Source of the DNA: Bacteroidota bacterium
GTDB taxonomy: Bacteria; Bacteroidota; Bacteroidia; Bacteroidales; F082
Assembly: GCA_023396415.1 (NCBI GenBank)
Contig: JAEWWJ010000064.1
Location: forward strand, 1-64,000
Direction of reading: 5' to 3'
DNA: 64,000 nt
A program made the translations under genes and the position numbers. Shown in pieces: positions 8,771-16,283 of this stretch. The notes under the pieces were generated by a model. It was not told the DNA's origin and made no database searches. It saw only the letters and a list, made by a program, of their open reading frames with translations. Each line of letters starts with the position of its first letter. Positions within the stretch are counted from its first letter, which is position 1.

Positions 8771-9133
8771 ATGAAAAAGAAAATATCACAACTGTTTTTA
8801 TTGGTAATCTTCGGATTGTTTTTTTCCTTTGAGTTATCAGCACAAGAGAAAGAATCTAAATATGAGACCGTTACCATCCAAACCTCGGCCATTTGCGATC
8901 AATGCAAAACCCGTTTAGAGAAAAACATTTCCTTTGAAAAAGGAGTGAAGTCGGTGGTGCTCGATGAGAAAACCAAAGAGCTGACCATTACCTATAAAAA
9001 AGAAAAAAACGACAAAGAAAAACTCAAAAAAGCCATCACCAAAGTAGGTTACGATGCCGATGAGATGCCTGCTGACGAAAAAGCCTACAACCGCTTGCCC
9101 GACTGCTGTAAAAAGGGCGTTGAACCTCATTGA
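8771..9133 (+). CDS. Secreted heavy-metal-associated (HMA) domain protein
   Basis: 120 residues: signal peptide ending S-A-Q near residue 25, then one HMA domain with the metal-binding C-x-x-C as Cys42-Asp-Gln-Cys45 (Q-T-S-A-I-C-D-Q-C). The HMA consensus is M-x-C-x-x-C; here the Met position is Ser. The C-terminus has a further pair (D-C-C-K-K). It is the last gene of the HYC_CC_PP / TonB receptor / HMA set and would work in the periplasm as a metal carrier or chaperone for ions brought in by the receptor (inference from domain and context). The Lys-rich stretch near residues 77-90 is the surface helix. Confidence 0.85.
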   Translation: MKKKISQLFLLVIFGLFFSFELSAQEKESKYETVTIQTSAICDQCKTRLEKNISFEKGVKSVVLDEKTKELTITYKKEKNDKEKLKKAITKVGYDADEMPADEKAYNRLPDCCKKGVEPH

Positions 9134-9135
9134 AA

Positions 9136-9179
9136 GGGTCTTAAAGTCGAAGGTCTAAAAGTCTGAAGGTCTTAACGCC
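9136..9179. repeat. Imperfect direct repeats (about 16-bp units)
   Basis: Three imperfect units based on AAGGTCTAAAAGTCTG: 9136-9149, 9150-9165 and 9166-9179. They are followed by AGCCAA-type triplet-like repeats to about 9197. The stretch lies between two genes and has no coding potential. Confidence 0.6.
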
Positions 9180-9199
9180 AAAAGCCAACAGCCAAAGAC

Positions 9200-9227
9200 T
9201 CTCGTCTCGTCTTGAGACGAGACGAGA
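9200..9227. repeat. Perfect 13-bp-arm palindrome built on GTCTC
   Basis: Arms TCTCGTCTCGTCT (9200-9212) and AGACGAGACGAGA (9215-9227) with a two-base centre. Each arm repeats the GTCTC / GAGAC unit. There is no T tract on either side, so it is not a standard intrinsic terminator. It sits between the HMA gene and the promoter of the glycan operon. Confidence 0.75.
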
Positions 9228-9252
9228 CCGACCGCCTCCTGCTTAATTTTTC

Positions 9253-9260
9253 TATCTTTG
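9253..9260 (+). promoter_or_regulatory. Candidate -7 element (TATCTTTG) of the glycan operon
   Basis: Exact TAnnTTTG match 21 bases before the glycosyltransferase ATG at 9282. The -33 position is GC-rich and lacks TTTG, so this would be a half-matching promoter. It is the only good candidate ahead of the six-gene unit 9282-16031. Confidence 0.5.
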
Positions 9261-9281
9261 CTTTTTGTAAAAACGAAGTGA

Positions 9282-10151
9282 ATGGAGAACCGCCGCATCA
9301 GCATTGTCGTACCGGCTTTTAACGAGGAAAATGCCATCAGGCACAGCCTCGATCGCATGGTCGAAAGGCACTACCACGAGCTGTATGAAATCATTTATAT
9401 TGATGATGGCTCTACTGACAACACCTACAACATTATTGCCGAATATCCCGTAAAATGTTACCGCCATAACACCAACAAAGGCTATGGCGCTGCCCTGAAA
9501 ACAGGAATCAGAAAAGCCAAAGGCGAAAAAGTGGTGATTCTCGACAGCGACGGCCAACACGATCCATCTTATATTGATACATTGATCAGTATGTTAGATG
9601 ATTACGATATGGTGATTGGCGAACGTAACGACGATTCATTTCAGGTGAAAAGACGGCAAAAAGGAAAACGATTCATCCGTATGGTAGGCGAAATGTTGGT
9701 GGAACAAAAGCTGCCCGACTATAACTCGGGTTTCCGAGGCTTCGACCGCAAGCTGATAGGCGAAATGCTGCACATCATGCCCAATGGTTTTTCTTTTTCA
9801 ACCACTTCCACCTTAGCATTTTTGAAAGAGGCTTATACCATCGGCACTTTTCCGATCAAAGTAGAAGAGCGTATTGGCCGCACCAGCAACGTAAAATTCG
9901 TGAAAGACGGCTCAAAAACACTGCTTTTGCTCCTGCGTATCATCATGCTTTTTAATCCTTTGAAAATATTTTTCCCGGCAAGTATCCTTATCTTTTTGCT
10001 TGGAATAGGCTGGGGCATTGTGGGTTACTTTGCAGTTGGGCGATTTCCTAACAGCGCCACTTTGGTGAGTGTGATGGGAATGTTGCTCTTTTTTATTGGT
10101 TTATTGGCCGACCAAATTTCATTGCTCAACCGGACAAAACATAGTATATGA
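9282..10151 (+). CDS. Family 2 glycosyltransferase, polyprenyl-phosphate type
   Basis: 289 residues. GT-A fold with D-D-G-S at 41-44 (nucleotide-sugar site) and the metal-binding D-S-D-G-Q-H-D near residue 90, both as in dolichol/undecaprenyl-phosphate mannosyl- or glucosyltransferases. Two hydrophobic segments at about 213-240 and 255-278 anchor the C-terminus in the membrane. It should transfer a sugar from a nucleotide donor to a lipid phosphate on the cytoplasmic face. First gene of the operon; its stop overlaps the next start as ATGA. Donor and lipid acceptor cannot be told from sequence. Confidence 0.85.
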   Translation: MENRRISIVVPAFNEENAIRHSLDRMVERHYHELYEIIYIDDGSTDNTYNIIAEYPVKCYRHNTNKGYGAALKTGIRKAKGEKVVILDSDGQHDPSYIDTLISMLDDYDMVIGERNDDSFQVKRRQKGKRFIRMVGEMLVEQKLPDYNSGFRGFDRKLIGEMLHIMPNGFSFSTTSTLAFLKEAYTIGTFPIKVEERIGRTSNVKFVKDGSKTLLLLLRIIMLFNPLKIFFPASILIFLLGIGWGIVGYFAVGRFPNSATLVSVMGMLLFFIGLLADQISLLNRTKHSI

Positions 10152-10885
10152 GTCGTTTTCAACACGCGAACCATAAAAACAACTGGACCGACCGTGATGT
10201 GGAAGCACATTGGGATCGGGTAGCCGGAATTTATGTTGCCGAAAACAACAAAGTGAAAGCAGCTCACGATCAGCGTTTTCGCGAAAGTCTGCAACATTTG
10301 GAGGTTGAAACAGCCACCAAAATCCTTAATATCACCAGCCGTGATGCCGAGGCCGACGATTTTATTCATCGCATCAAGCCTGAGGTTGAAGTCATCAACG
10401 CTGAAATCTCTTCCGGATTGATGGCCGAAGCTGCGCGTTTACGCCCAACTATCCGCCAACAAAAGATTGATACTTACAGCCATTTGCCTTTTCCCGAACA
10501 AAGTTTTGATCGGGTGCTGAGCCTCGAAACCCTCGAACATGCTGCCGATCCGCTGGCTTTTTTGAACGAGCTGCATCGGGTGAGTACTCCAAACGCGCTC
10601 TTGGTTTTGAGTTGTCCGCCCGCTACCAGCGAAATCCCTTATCAAGTTTATACCGCCCTTTTTGGTGGTCATGGCGAAGGGCCGCACAGGTTTTTGTCAT
10701 CTGCCGAGGTAAAAGCCATGATGGTAAAAACCAATTGGAAACTCAAGTTGCACAAAGGAACCGTGCTTTTCCCGGTTGGTCCGCCGGCCTTTCAGCAGAT
10801 GGGCGAACGCCTCATCAACGCGTTTCAAGGGAGTATGTTGGCTGAGTTAGGAATACGACAATTTTTTGTGTGTGAAAAGTACTGA
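10148..10885 (+). CDS. Class I SAM-dependent methyltransferase-like protein
   Basis: 245 residues. The region F-D-R-V-L-S-L-E-T-L-E-H followed by L-x-E-L-H-R-V and L-V-L-S-C-P-P (about 118-160) is the typical post-motif-II part of Methyltransf_11-type enzymes. The SAM-binding glycine loop (normally D-x-G-x-G) is replaced by I-L-N-I-T-S-R-D-A-E-A near residue 60, so SAM binding may be altered or lost. The start overlaps the glycosyltransferase stop by four bases, and its end overlaps the next gene, indicating coupled translation. Probable role: modification of the glycan or lipid made by this operon (inference from context). Confidence 0.75.
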   Translation: MSRFQHANHKNNWTDRDVEAHWDRVAGIYVAENNKVKAAHDQRFRESLQHLEVETATKILNITSRDAEADDFIHRIKPEVEVINAEISSGLMAEAARLRPTIRQQKIDTYSHLPFPEQSFDRVLSLETLEHAADPLAFLNELHRVSTPNALLVLSCPPATSEIPYQVYTALFGGHGEGPHRFLSSAEVKAMMVKTNWKLKLHKGTVLFPVGPPAFQQMGERLINAFQGSMLAELGIRQFFVCEKY

Positions 10886-12188
10886 TGAACTGCGCAAAAT
10901 AATCCGCGGAGGATTGTGCAACCGATGTGGCAGTTGCGTGGGATTGTCGGACGGAGCGATCGTTTTCGACGACAAAGAAGGCCGCTACCTGCCCAAAATC
11001 CTGAACAAACCCGATGAGGCCACCATGAAAACCATCCTCCATGCTTGCAGTGGCAGGGCATTTGATTTTCCGACCTATCGCGAAGAAATTTATGGCGAAG
11101 CAACTCCATTTCATGTTTATACCGGCCCTGTTCAAAGCATCAGCATTGCCCACGCTACCGATCCGTCCATCAGACTGAATGGCGCCAGCGGTGGAATTAT
11201 CAGTGCCATGCTGGTGTATCTTTTAAAGAAAAACCTGATCCAAGGGGCGGTGGTGCTGGGCATGTCGAAAACAGAACCCTGGCTAACGAAGCCGTTTATT
11301 GCCACCAGCGAAGAACAAATCATGGAGGCTGCTCAAAGCAAATACATCATTTCGTCAGTGAATGAAATCCTTCCCGAAATAGGCGCTTTCAAAGGCCGGC
11401 TGGCGTATGTGGGATTGCCCGGACAGGTACAATCCATCCGTGCATTGCAAAAAGAGAACCATCCTTGGGTTCAAAATATTGATTATATCTTTGGCCCTTT
11501 TTATGGTAACACCCTACATTTTAGCTCGATAAAAAGTTTTCTACGTTCGTATGGCGAAAAAGATTACAAAAAAATACAAAAACTTTATTTTAGGCACGGC
11601 GAATGGCCAGGCAATATGCGGGTAGAGCTGAATGATGGAAAGGTGTTTCAACTCAAAAAATTTCATGCTAACTACCTCATTCCCTTTCACATCGTAAAAA
11701 ACAGTCTGTTGTGCACCGATCTCACCAACGAGTTCACCGACGTTTCGGGCGGCGATGCTTGGGCACCTGTTTATGAGGAGCGGGGCAAAGGCTACTCCAT
11801 GCTCATGGCACGTTCCACAAAAGGAGAACAACTTGTGCAAACGATGGCTGCCGAAGGCTGGTTAGAGTTGATGCCGATGGAGATAGAAGCCTCAATTGCC
11901 ATGCACTCTCATGGCTATGATTTGAAAAAAAGAGGCACCTTCATTCGCCTCAAATTGATGCGCCTAATAGGAAAAACTGTTCCCGACTATGGGTATGTCC
12001 TTAAAGGTTTTGGCTTTTCGAGGGTGATGATGGAGTTGGTGATTGATACGCTTTTTGTCGTGCTGGGCACCCGTTTGGCCCGTTGGATGGTGGAGCAGTT
12101 ACCGCCAACTTTTGTTGGAAATCTCTTCGAGAAAAGCCGCAACATCTGGAAAAAATCTACCAAAAATATCAAACAGCAGAAACTGTGA
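10872..12188 (+). CDS. FrhB-like coenzyme F420 hydrogenase/dehydrogenase beta-subunit family protein
   Basis: About 438 residues. No ATG is available at the N-terminus; the GTG at 10872 is chosen (a TTG at 10866 is also possible), giving a 14-base overlap with the methyltransferase. The N-terminal L-C-N-R-C-G-S-C is the FrhB [4Fe-4S] motif. G-A-S-G-G-I-I-S-A-M-L (about 100-110) and D-V-S-G-G-D-A-W (about 290) are FrhB C-domain landmarks for flavin binding. FrhB homologues occur in bacteria without F420, often inside polysaccharide clusters, where they are thought to be flavin/Fe-S oxidoreductases. The substrate here is unknown; context suggests redox modification of a sugar or polyprenyl lipid. 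Confidence 0.8.
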   Translation: MKSTDELRKIIRGGLCNRCGSCVGLSDGAIVFDDKEGRYLPKILNKPDEATMKTILHACSGRAFDFPTYREEIYGEATPFHVYTGPVQSISIAHATDPSIRLNGASGGIISAMLVYLLKKNLIQGAVVLGMSKTEPWLTKPFIATSEEQIMEAAQSKYIISSVNEILPEIGAFKGRLAYVGLPGQVQSIRALQKENHPWVQNIDYIFGPFYGNTLHFSSIKSFLRSYGEKDYKKIQKLYFRHGEWPGNMRVELNDGKVFQLKKFHANYLIPFHIVKNSLLCTDLTNEFTDVSGGDAWAPVYEERGKGYSMLMARSTKGEQLVQTMAAEGWLELMPMEIEASIAMHSHGYDLKKRGTFIRLKLMRLIGKTVPDYGYVLKGFGFSRVMMELVIDTLFVVLGTRLARWMVEQLPPTFVGNLFEKSRNIWKKSTKNIKQQKL

Positions 12189-12196
12189 AAAAGGCC

Positions 12197-13165
12197 ATGA
12201 CCTCTGCCAACCCGCCTCGTGCCGAAAAGCAAAGTCGTAGCAAAAAATGGTTGCTGTGGATGCGTTTGATAGGTGTTGGATTGTTTGTGGTCATCCTTTT
12301 TAAGGTAGATCTTAGTGAGGTGCTGCAACAACTGGCTAAAGCCAATGTGGGACTTTTTATGGCAGGATTAATTTTTCAGGTGCTGGTGTTGGCTTTCAAG
12401 GGTATTCGCTGGCATGTGATGAACGATGGACAAAAAGGCTGGGTGTTCTGGCGACAGAGTTTAGGTCGGTTTTATGAAAGTTACGCCATTGGTGTGGTAA
12501 CCCCCGCTAGGGTGGGCGAGTTGCTCAAGGCCGGACATGAACAGAATACCTCAAACATTTTTGCTTCGGGCATCAGGGTGCTGGCCGAGCGTGGCCTTGA
12601 CATTGGATTTTTTGTGGCTTTGGCCGGGATTTCTTCACTGACGGGAAGTTATATCCAATGGCCCCCGCTATACAACTGGCTGATTATTGCAGCCGGCATT
12701 TTTGTGCTTGTCATTTCAATGTTGATGCTGGCATCGGCGGGTTTCAACAATATCATCAATTATTTGATGATATTTCTGCCCGGTAAACTGAAAGGTGTCA
12801 ACATCACCCGCAAAAGATATAGCATTATGGCTGCATCCAACATCATCATGGGAAGCTTTTTATCGAATATCAGCTATTTTGTTTCATGTTATTTTTTAGC
12901 ACTTTCGGTCGGCCTTGAGGCCGGGTTTATTTGGATTTCGGGAGCTGTGGCCGTATCGGGTTTGTTAAATATGTTGCCGATAACCATCATGGGAATCGGT
13001 ACCCGCGAACTCACTTTTTTATATGTCTTTAGAAGTTTTGCCCAACCTTTGGTGCTGTCGTTTTCCTTCATCGTGATGCTGGTGGCGCAAATAGGAGGAG
13101 GACTTTTGGCTTTACTCGCCGGACAATTGTTGTTGCACGTACACAAAAAAATCGAAAATGAATAA
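12197..13165 (+). CDS. Flippase-like integral membrane protein (LPG-synthase TM / UPF0104 family)
   Basis: 322 residues from the ATG at 12197. A GTG at 12185 is in frame and overlaps the upstream stop as GTGA, the same coupling style as its neighbours, so a start four codons earlier is possible. There are about eight membrane segments. The conserved core includes K-G-I-R-W (first third), R-V-G-E-L-L-K near the middle and G-I-G-T-R-E near the end, as in the lysylphosphatidylglycerol-synthase TM region family. Members without a catalytic domain are regarded as lipid or lipid-linked-glycan flippases. Here it would move the operon product across the inner membrane (inference). Confidence 0.8.
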   Translation: MTSANPPRAEKQSRSKKWLLWMRLIGVGLFVVILFKVDLSEVLQQLAKANVGLFMAGLIFQVLVLAFKGIRWHVMNDGQKGWVFWRQSLGRFYESYAIGVVTPARVGELLKAGHEQNTSNIFASGIRVLAERGLDIGFFVALAGISSLTGSYIQWPPLYNWLIIAAGIFVLVISMLMLASAGFNNIINYLMIFLPGKLKGVNITRKRYSIMAASNIIMGSFLSNISYFVSCYFLALSVGLEAGFIWISGAVAVSGLLNMLPITIMGIGTRELTFLYVFRSFAQPLVLSFSFIVMLVAQIGGGLLALLAGQLLLHVHKKIENE

Positions 13166-14132
13166 GTACCTGATTGTAACAGGAGCCAATGGCTATTTGG
13201 GTCATTATGTTGTGCAAGAAGCTGTTCGACAAGGATTTGGAGTGATTGCTTGTCGGTTTGACCATTTTGCTTCGGTGGTCATCGAGCATCCAATAGTGGA
13301 CTATGTTGAAATGGACATCACCCATGCAGCAACCGAGCAAAATGCGCTCACGAAAGCCATTGCAGGCAAGGAGGTTGTGGCCATAGTGAATGCAGCGGCT
13401 TTGTTGGGCAGCTCTGAGTTTGAAGCCAACGAACGTGTGAACACCACCGGGGTGAAAAACATGATTGATTTTGCGCAACTGCATGGCATCAAGCGTTTGG
13501 TGCAAATTAGCAGTGTGGTGGTCATGAAAAAAATTAAAGGCCCTTATGGCATCACTAAATTGAAAGGGCAGGAGCTGCTGATGGCTTCTGATCTCGATTA
13601 TACAGTGTTTGTCCCGGCGCTCATCATGGGGCCGGAAAGTTTGGGCTTGAACAGGGTATTGAAAAACGTTTTCCGCTTCCCGATTTTCGTGCCTTTGATT
13701 GGAAATGGCAACGAAACGCAACATCCCATTTATGTGAAAGATTTTGCAAGGGCCATTGTGGCTGCTGTTTCATCTGAAAAATCAAAAAGAAAGCTATACT
13801 CCATTGCCGGCGATCGTGTGATTCCGTTTAGAGGCCTTATTCGACTGATCCTCAAGCATTATCGAATAAAACGTATTTTTGTGCCGGTACCTGTCTTTAT
13901 TGCCAGAGGTCTTGGAATGTTTTTTCAAAAATTTCAAAAAGTTCCGCTTTTTACCGCCGAACATGTAAAGGGAATTTTACAAGATTCAAACCTCGACACT
14001 TCAGCTTTACGAAACGACCTGAATTTTGTTCCCACACCTTTTGAAGAAGCCCTTCGTGCCTCGTTAGAGGTTGTGGGGAAAGACTGGAACAACATGCTGA
14101 AGCCACGCGCTGAGAAAACAATTAAGATGTAA
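13158..14132 (+). CDS. NAD-dependent epimerase/dehydratase (extended SDR)
   Basis: 324 residues. N-terminal Rossmann motif T-G-A-N-G-Y-L-G (about 8-15) and catalytic Y-x-x-x-K in Y-G-I-T-K near residue 130, preceded by the active-site Ser in Q-I-S-S-V. This is the pattern of sugar-nucleotide epimerases, dehydratases and related dehydrogenases such as 3-beta-HSD-like enzymes. The start overlaps the flippase gene by eight bases. The substrate is not predictable; as the fifth gene of the operon it probably modifies the sugar or lipid moiety. Confidence 0.85.
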   Translation: MNKYLIVTGANGYLGHYVVQEAVRQGFGVIACRFDHFASVVIEHPIVDYVEMDITHAATEQNALTKAIAGKEVVAIVNAAALLGSSEFEANERVNTTGVKNMIDFAQLHGIKRLVQISSVVVMKKIKGPYGITKLKGQELLMASDLDYTVFVPALIMGPESLGLNRVLKNVFRFPIFVPLIGNGNETQHPIYVKDFARAIVAAVSSEKSKRKLYSIAGDRVIPFRGLIRLILKHYRIKRIFVPVPVFIARGLGMFFQKFQKVPLFTAEHVKGILQDSNLDTSALRNDLNFVPTPFEEALRASLEVVGKDWNNMLKPRAEKTIKM

Positions 14133-14165
14133 AATATTGATTTGAAGACACTAACATAATAGCAG

Positions 14166-16031
14166 ATGAAGTTGTTTACCACTTTCAAAAATCAGATTTA
14201 CGTCCTACGAAAAACGATTCCGCTTTCAGGTTTTGTGCTCATGTTTTTGATGGTTTTCGTGATTTGGTTCAATTTCTACAACCAATTGTGGAAAGAAGAA
14301 CATGGCGTTGTGGAGCATGATGTGGTGAGTTATTACAGTTATTTGCCGGCGCTTATCATCGAGCGTGATTTAACGTTTCAGTTCGTGATCGAGAAGCCGG
14401 AGGTTTATGGTGAATTTATCCTACGACCGACCACCCCCGATGGCGGAACCTACCAAAAAATGACCATGGGTTTGGCCCTGTTGTTTCTACCATTTTTTCT
14501 GATCGGTCATGTCCAAGCCCTTTTAACCGGAGCACCCCTCACAGGTTTCAGCAGCCCGTATTTTTTCTGGCTCACCTTCAGTTCAATGATTTATGCCTTC
14601 ATGGGATTGTTGCTTTTGCGTTCGGTTTTGAAGCGTTTTTTTAGCGACAGGCTTACCGCTTTTGTGCTTTTTGTGCTGGTGATGGGAACCAATTTGTTTT
14701 TCTACATCACTTTGGAATCGGCCATGCCACACGCTTACAATTTCTTTTTGTTCAATCTATTTGTGTGGCTTACGCTGAAATGGTACGAAAAACCTCAACT
14801 TTCAACCACGGTCTATATTGGCCTTACCTTCGGATTGATTGGTCTGATACGTCCCACCAACGGCTTGATTGTGATTTTCTTTTTGCTTTACAACATCACC
14901 TCTTTTGGACAACTTACCGACCGACTCCTTTTTTTTCTGAACCAGTGGAAGCGCATCTTGCTCATCCTTTTGATGGCGTTTTTGGTTGTTTTGCCTCAGT
15001 TTATTTTTTGGAAAGTCAACACAGGAAGTTGGATTTACTACAGTTATGGTGATGAAGGGTTTTTCTTCAACAACCCACAAATTTTCCGTGGGCTGTTCAG
15101 CTACCGCAAGGGCTGGCTGGTTTATACTCCAATAATGCTCTTTGCACTTATAGGTATTTTCACGCTACGCAAAAGGGTTTCAGCATTTTTTGTGCCGGTA
15201 ATAGTTTTCGTTCTGCTGAACATTTATGTCATTTTTAGCTGGTGGGATTGGGCCTATGGCGGCAGTTTCGGTGCCCGCCCTTTGATTGATTCTTATGGCC
15301 TGATGGCGATTGCAATGGCTTCATTATTAGATACTTTAATGAACCGAAAACGTGTTCTCGCTTTGGCTTTGCAAGCTGTAATGCTGTTGTTGGTGTTGCT
15401 CAATATATTTCAAACACTGCAATACAAATATGACATTATCCACTACGCCTTTATGACGAAAGAGGCCTATTGGAAAGGATTTGGCAGGCTCACTACTGAT
15501 GCTGAATTGCGCGATTCGTTTGAATCTATGGATTATCAGGCCCTTAAAAAAGGAATCTATCGCACGCTACCGAATTTGCGAACCACCATCGGCCCCGATG
15601 CAGTCAATGATTTTGAAAGCTTGAGCGATAACAAAAGCCAATATCTCTCACCTGACCTCCGTTATCGCTTTTCAAGTGAAATGTGTCAATCTAATCTCGA
15701 GGCACGTAATGGTAACTTTTCAGCACTGCTTTCGGGCGAAACGGCCTTTACCGGCGGGATTGAATTTATGGTGAAATCCGGACAAAAATACCAAATAAGT
15801 GTTTGGAAAAAACCTGCCAATGCCAATGCAGCCCTTGTTTTTACAGCTTTTGACATCAATAAAATGTACTTCCCTAAAGCACAAACCGACTCCATTGATG
15901 CCCAAGGCTGGGGACGAATTAGTTTGGAGGTGGAAATTCCGGAAGATTTTGATCCAAAGTGCAAGGTGTATCTGTGGAACAAAGCTCAGGATTCCGTGTT
16001 TTTTGACGACTTGAACATTCAAAAAAGGTAA
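14166..16031 (+). CDS. Polytopic membrane protein, probable GT-C-type glycosyltransferase
   Basis: 621 residues. About ten to eleven membrane segments fill residues 20-430. A long first periplasmic loop carries E-H-D-V-V-S-Y-Y-S-Y-L-P, an acidic motif in the position of the catalytic loop of GT-C enzymes (PMT/ArnT type). G-G-T-Y-Q-K-M-T and the middle W-W-D-W-A-Y-G-G-S-F-G-A-R are also conserved-looking. The last ~130 residues form a soluble beta-sandwich resembling a carbohydrate-binding module. It would use a lipid-phosphate sugar, such as that made by the first gene, on the periplasmic side (inference). Last gene of the operon, 33 bases after the SDR gene. Confidence 0.65.
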   Translation: MKLFTTFKNQIYVLRKTIPLSGFVLMFLMVFVIWFNFYNQLWKEEHGVVEHDVVSYYSYLPALIIERDLTFQFVIEKPEVYGEFILRPTTPDGGTYQKMTMGLALLFLPFFLIGHVQALLTGAPLTGFSSPYFFWLTFSSMIYAFMGLLLLRSVLKRFFSDRLTAFVLFVLVMGTNLFFYITLESAMPHAYNFFLFNLFVWLTLKWYEKPQLSTTVYIGLTFGLIGLIRPTNGLIVIFFLLYNITSFGQLTDRLLFFLNQWKRILLILLMAFLVVLPQFIFWKVNTGSWIYYSYGDEGFFFNNPQIFRGLFSYRKGWLVYTPIMLFALIGIFTLRKRVSAFFVPVIVFVLLNIYVIFSWWDWAYGGSFGARPLIDSYGLMAIAMASLLDTLMNRKRVLALALQAVMLLLVLLNIFQTLQYKYDIIHYAFMTKEAYWKGFGRLTTDAELRDSFESMDYQALKKGIYRTLPNLRTTIGPDAVNDFESLSDNKSQYLSPDLRYRFSSEMCQSNLEARNGNFSALLSGETAFTGGIEFMVKSGQKYQISVWKKPANANAALVFTAFDINKMYFPKAQTDSIDAQGWGRISLEVEIPEDFDPKCKVYLWNKAQDSVFFDDLNIQKR

Positions 16032-16283
16032 TTACATCGCGAATTCCACTTCTTTTTAGAAACTTCTTTTTTAAGCTTTTCCATTTCAGTTTTCCCTTCT
16101 GGTCTTTTGGTGTTATGGCCCTAAATTTTTATTTCTTGATCGCAATCAAATAAACCTGCCGCATTTTGATTATTTTTAGAGCCTTGTTTTCAACAAAAAA
16201 TAACGTGATGGAAATTGAAACCAATTTACTTGTTGTTTGTTTTTTGTTTATCTAATGTGTTTTCAACTAAAAAACAAAAAGCA

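Noticed and set aside
9200..9227. Palindrome as a rho-independent terminator of the HMA gene
   Set aside because: Neither strand has a T tract after the stem.
9136..9227. Short direct repeats as a CRISPR array
   Set aside because: The units are contiguous and imperfect without spacers, and no cas genes are nearby.
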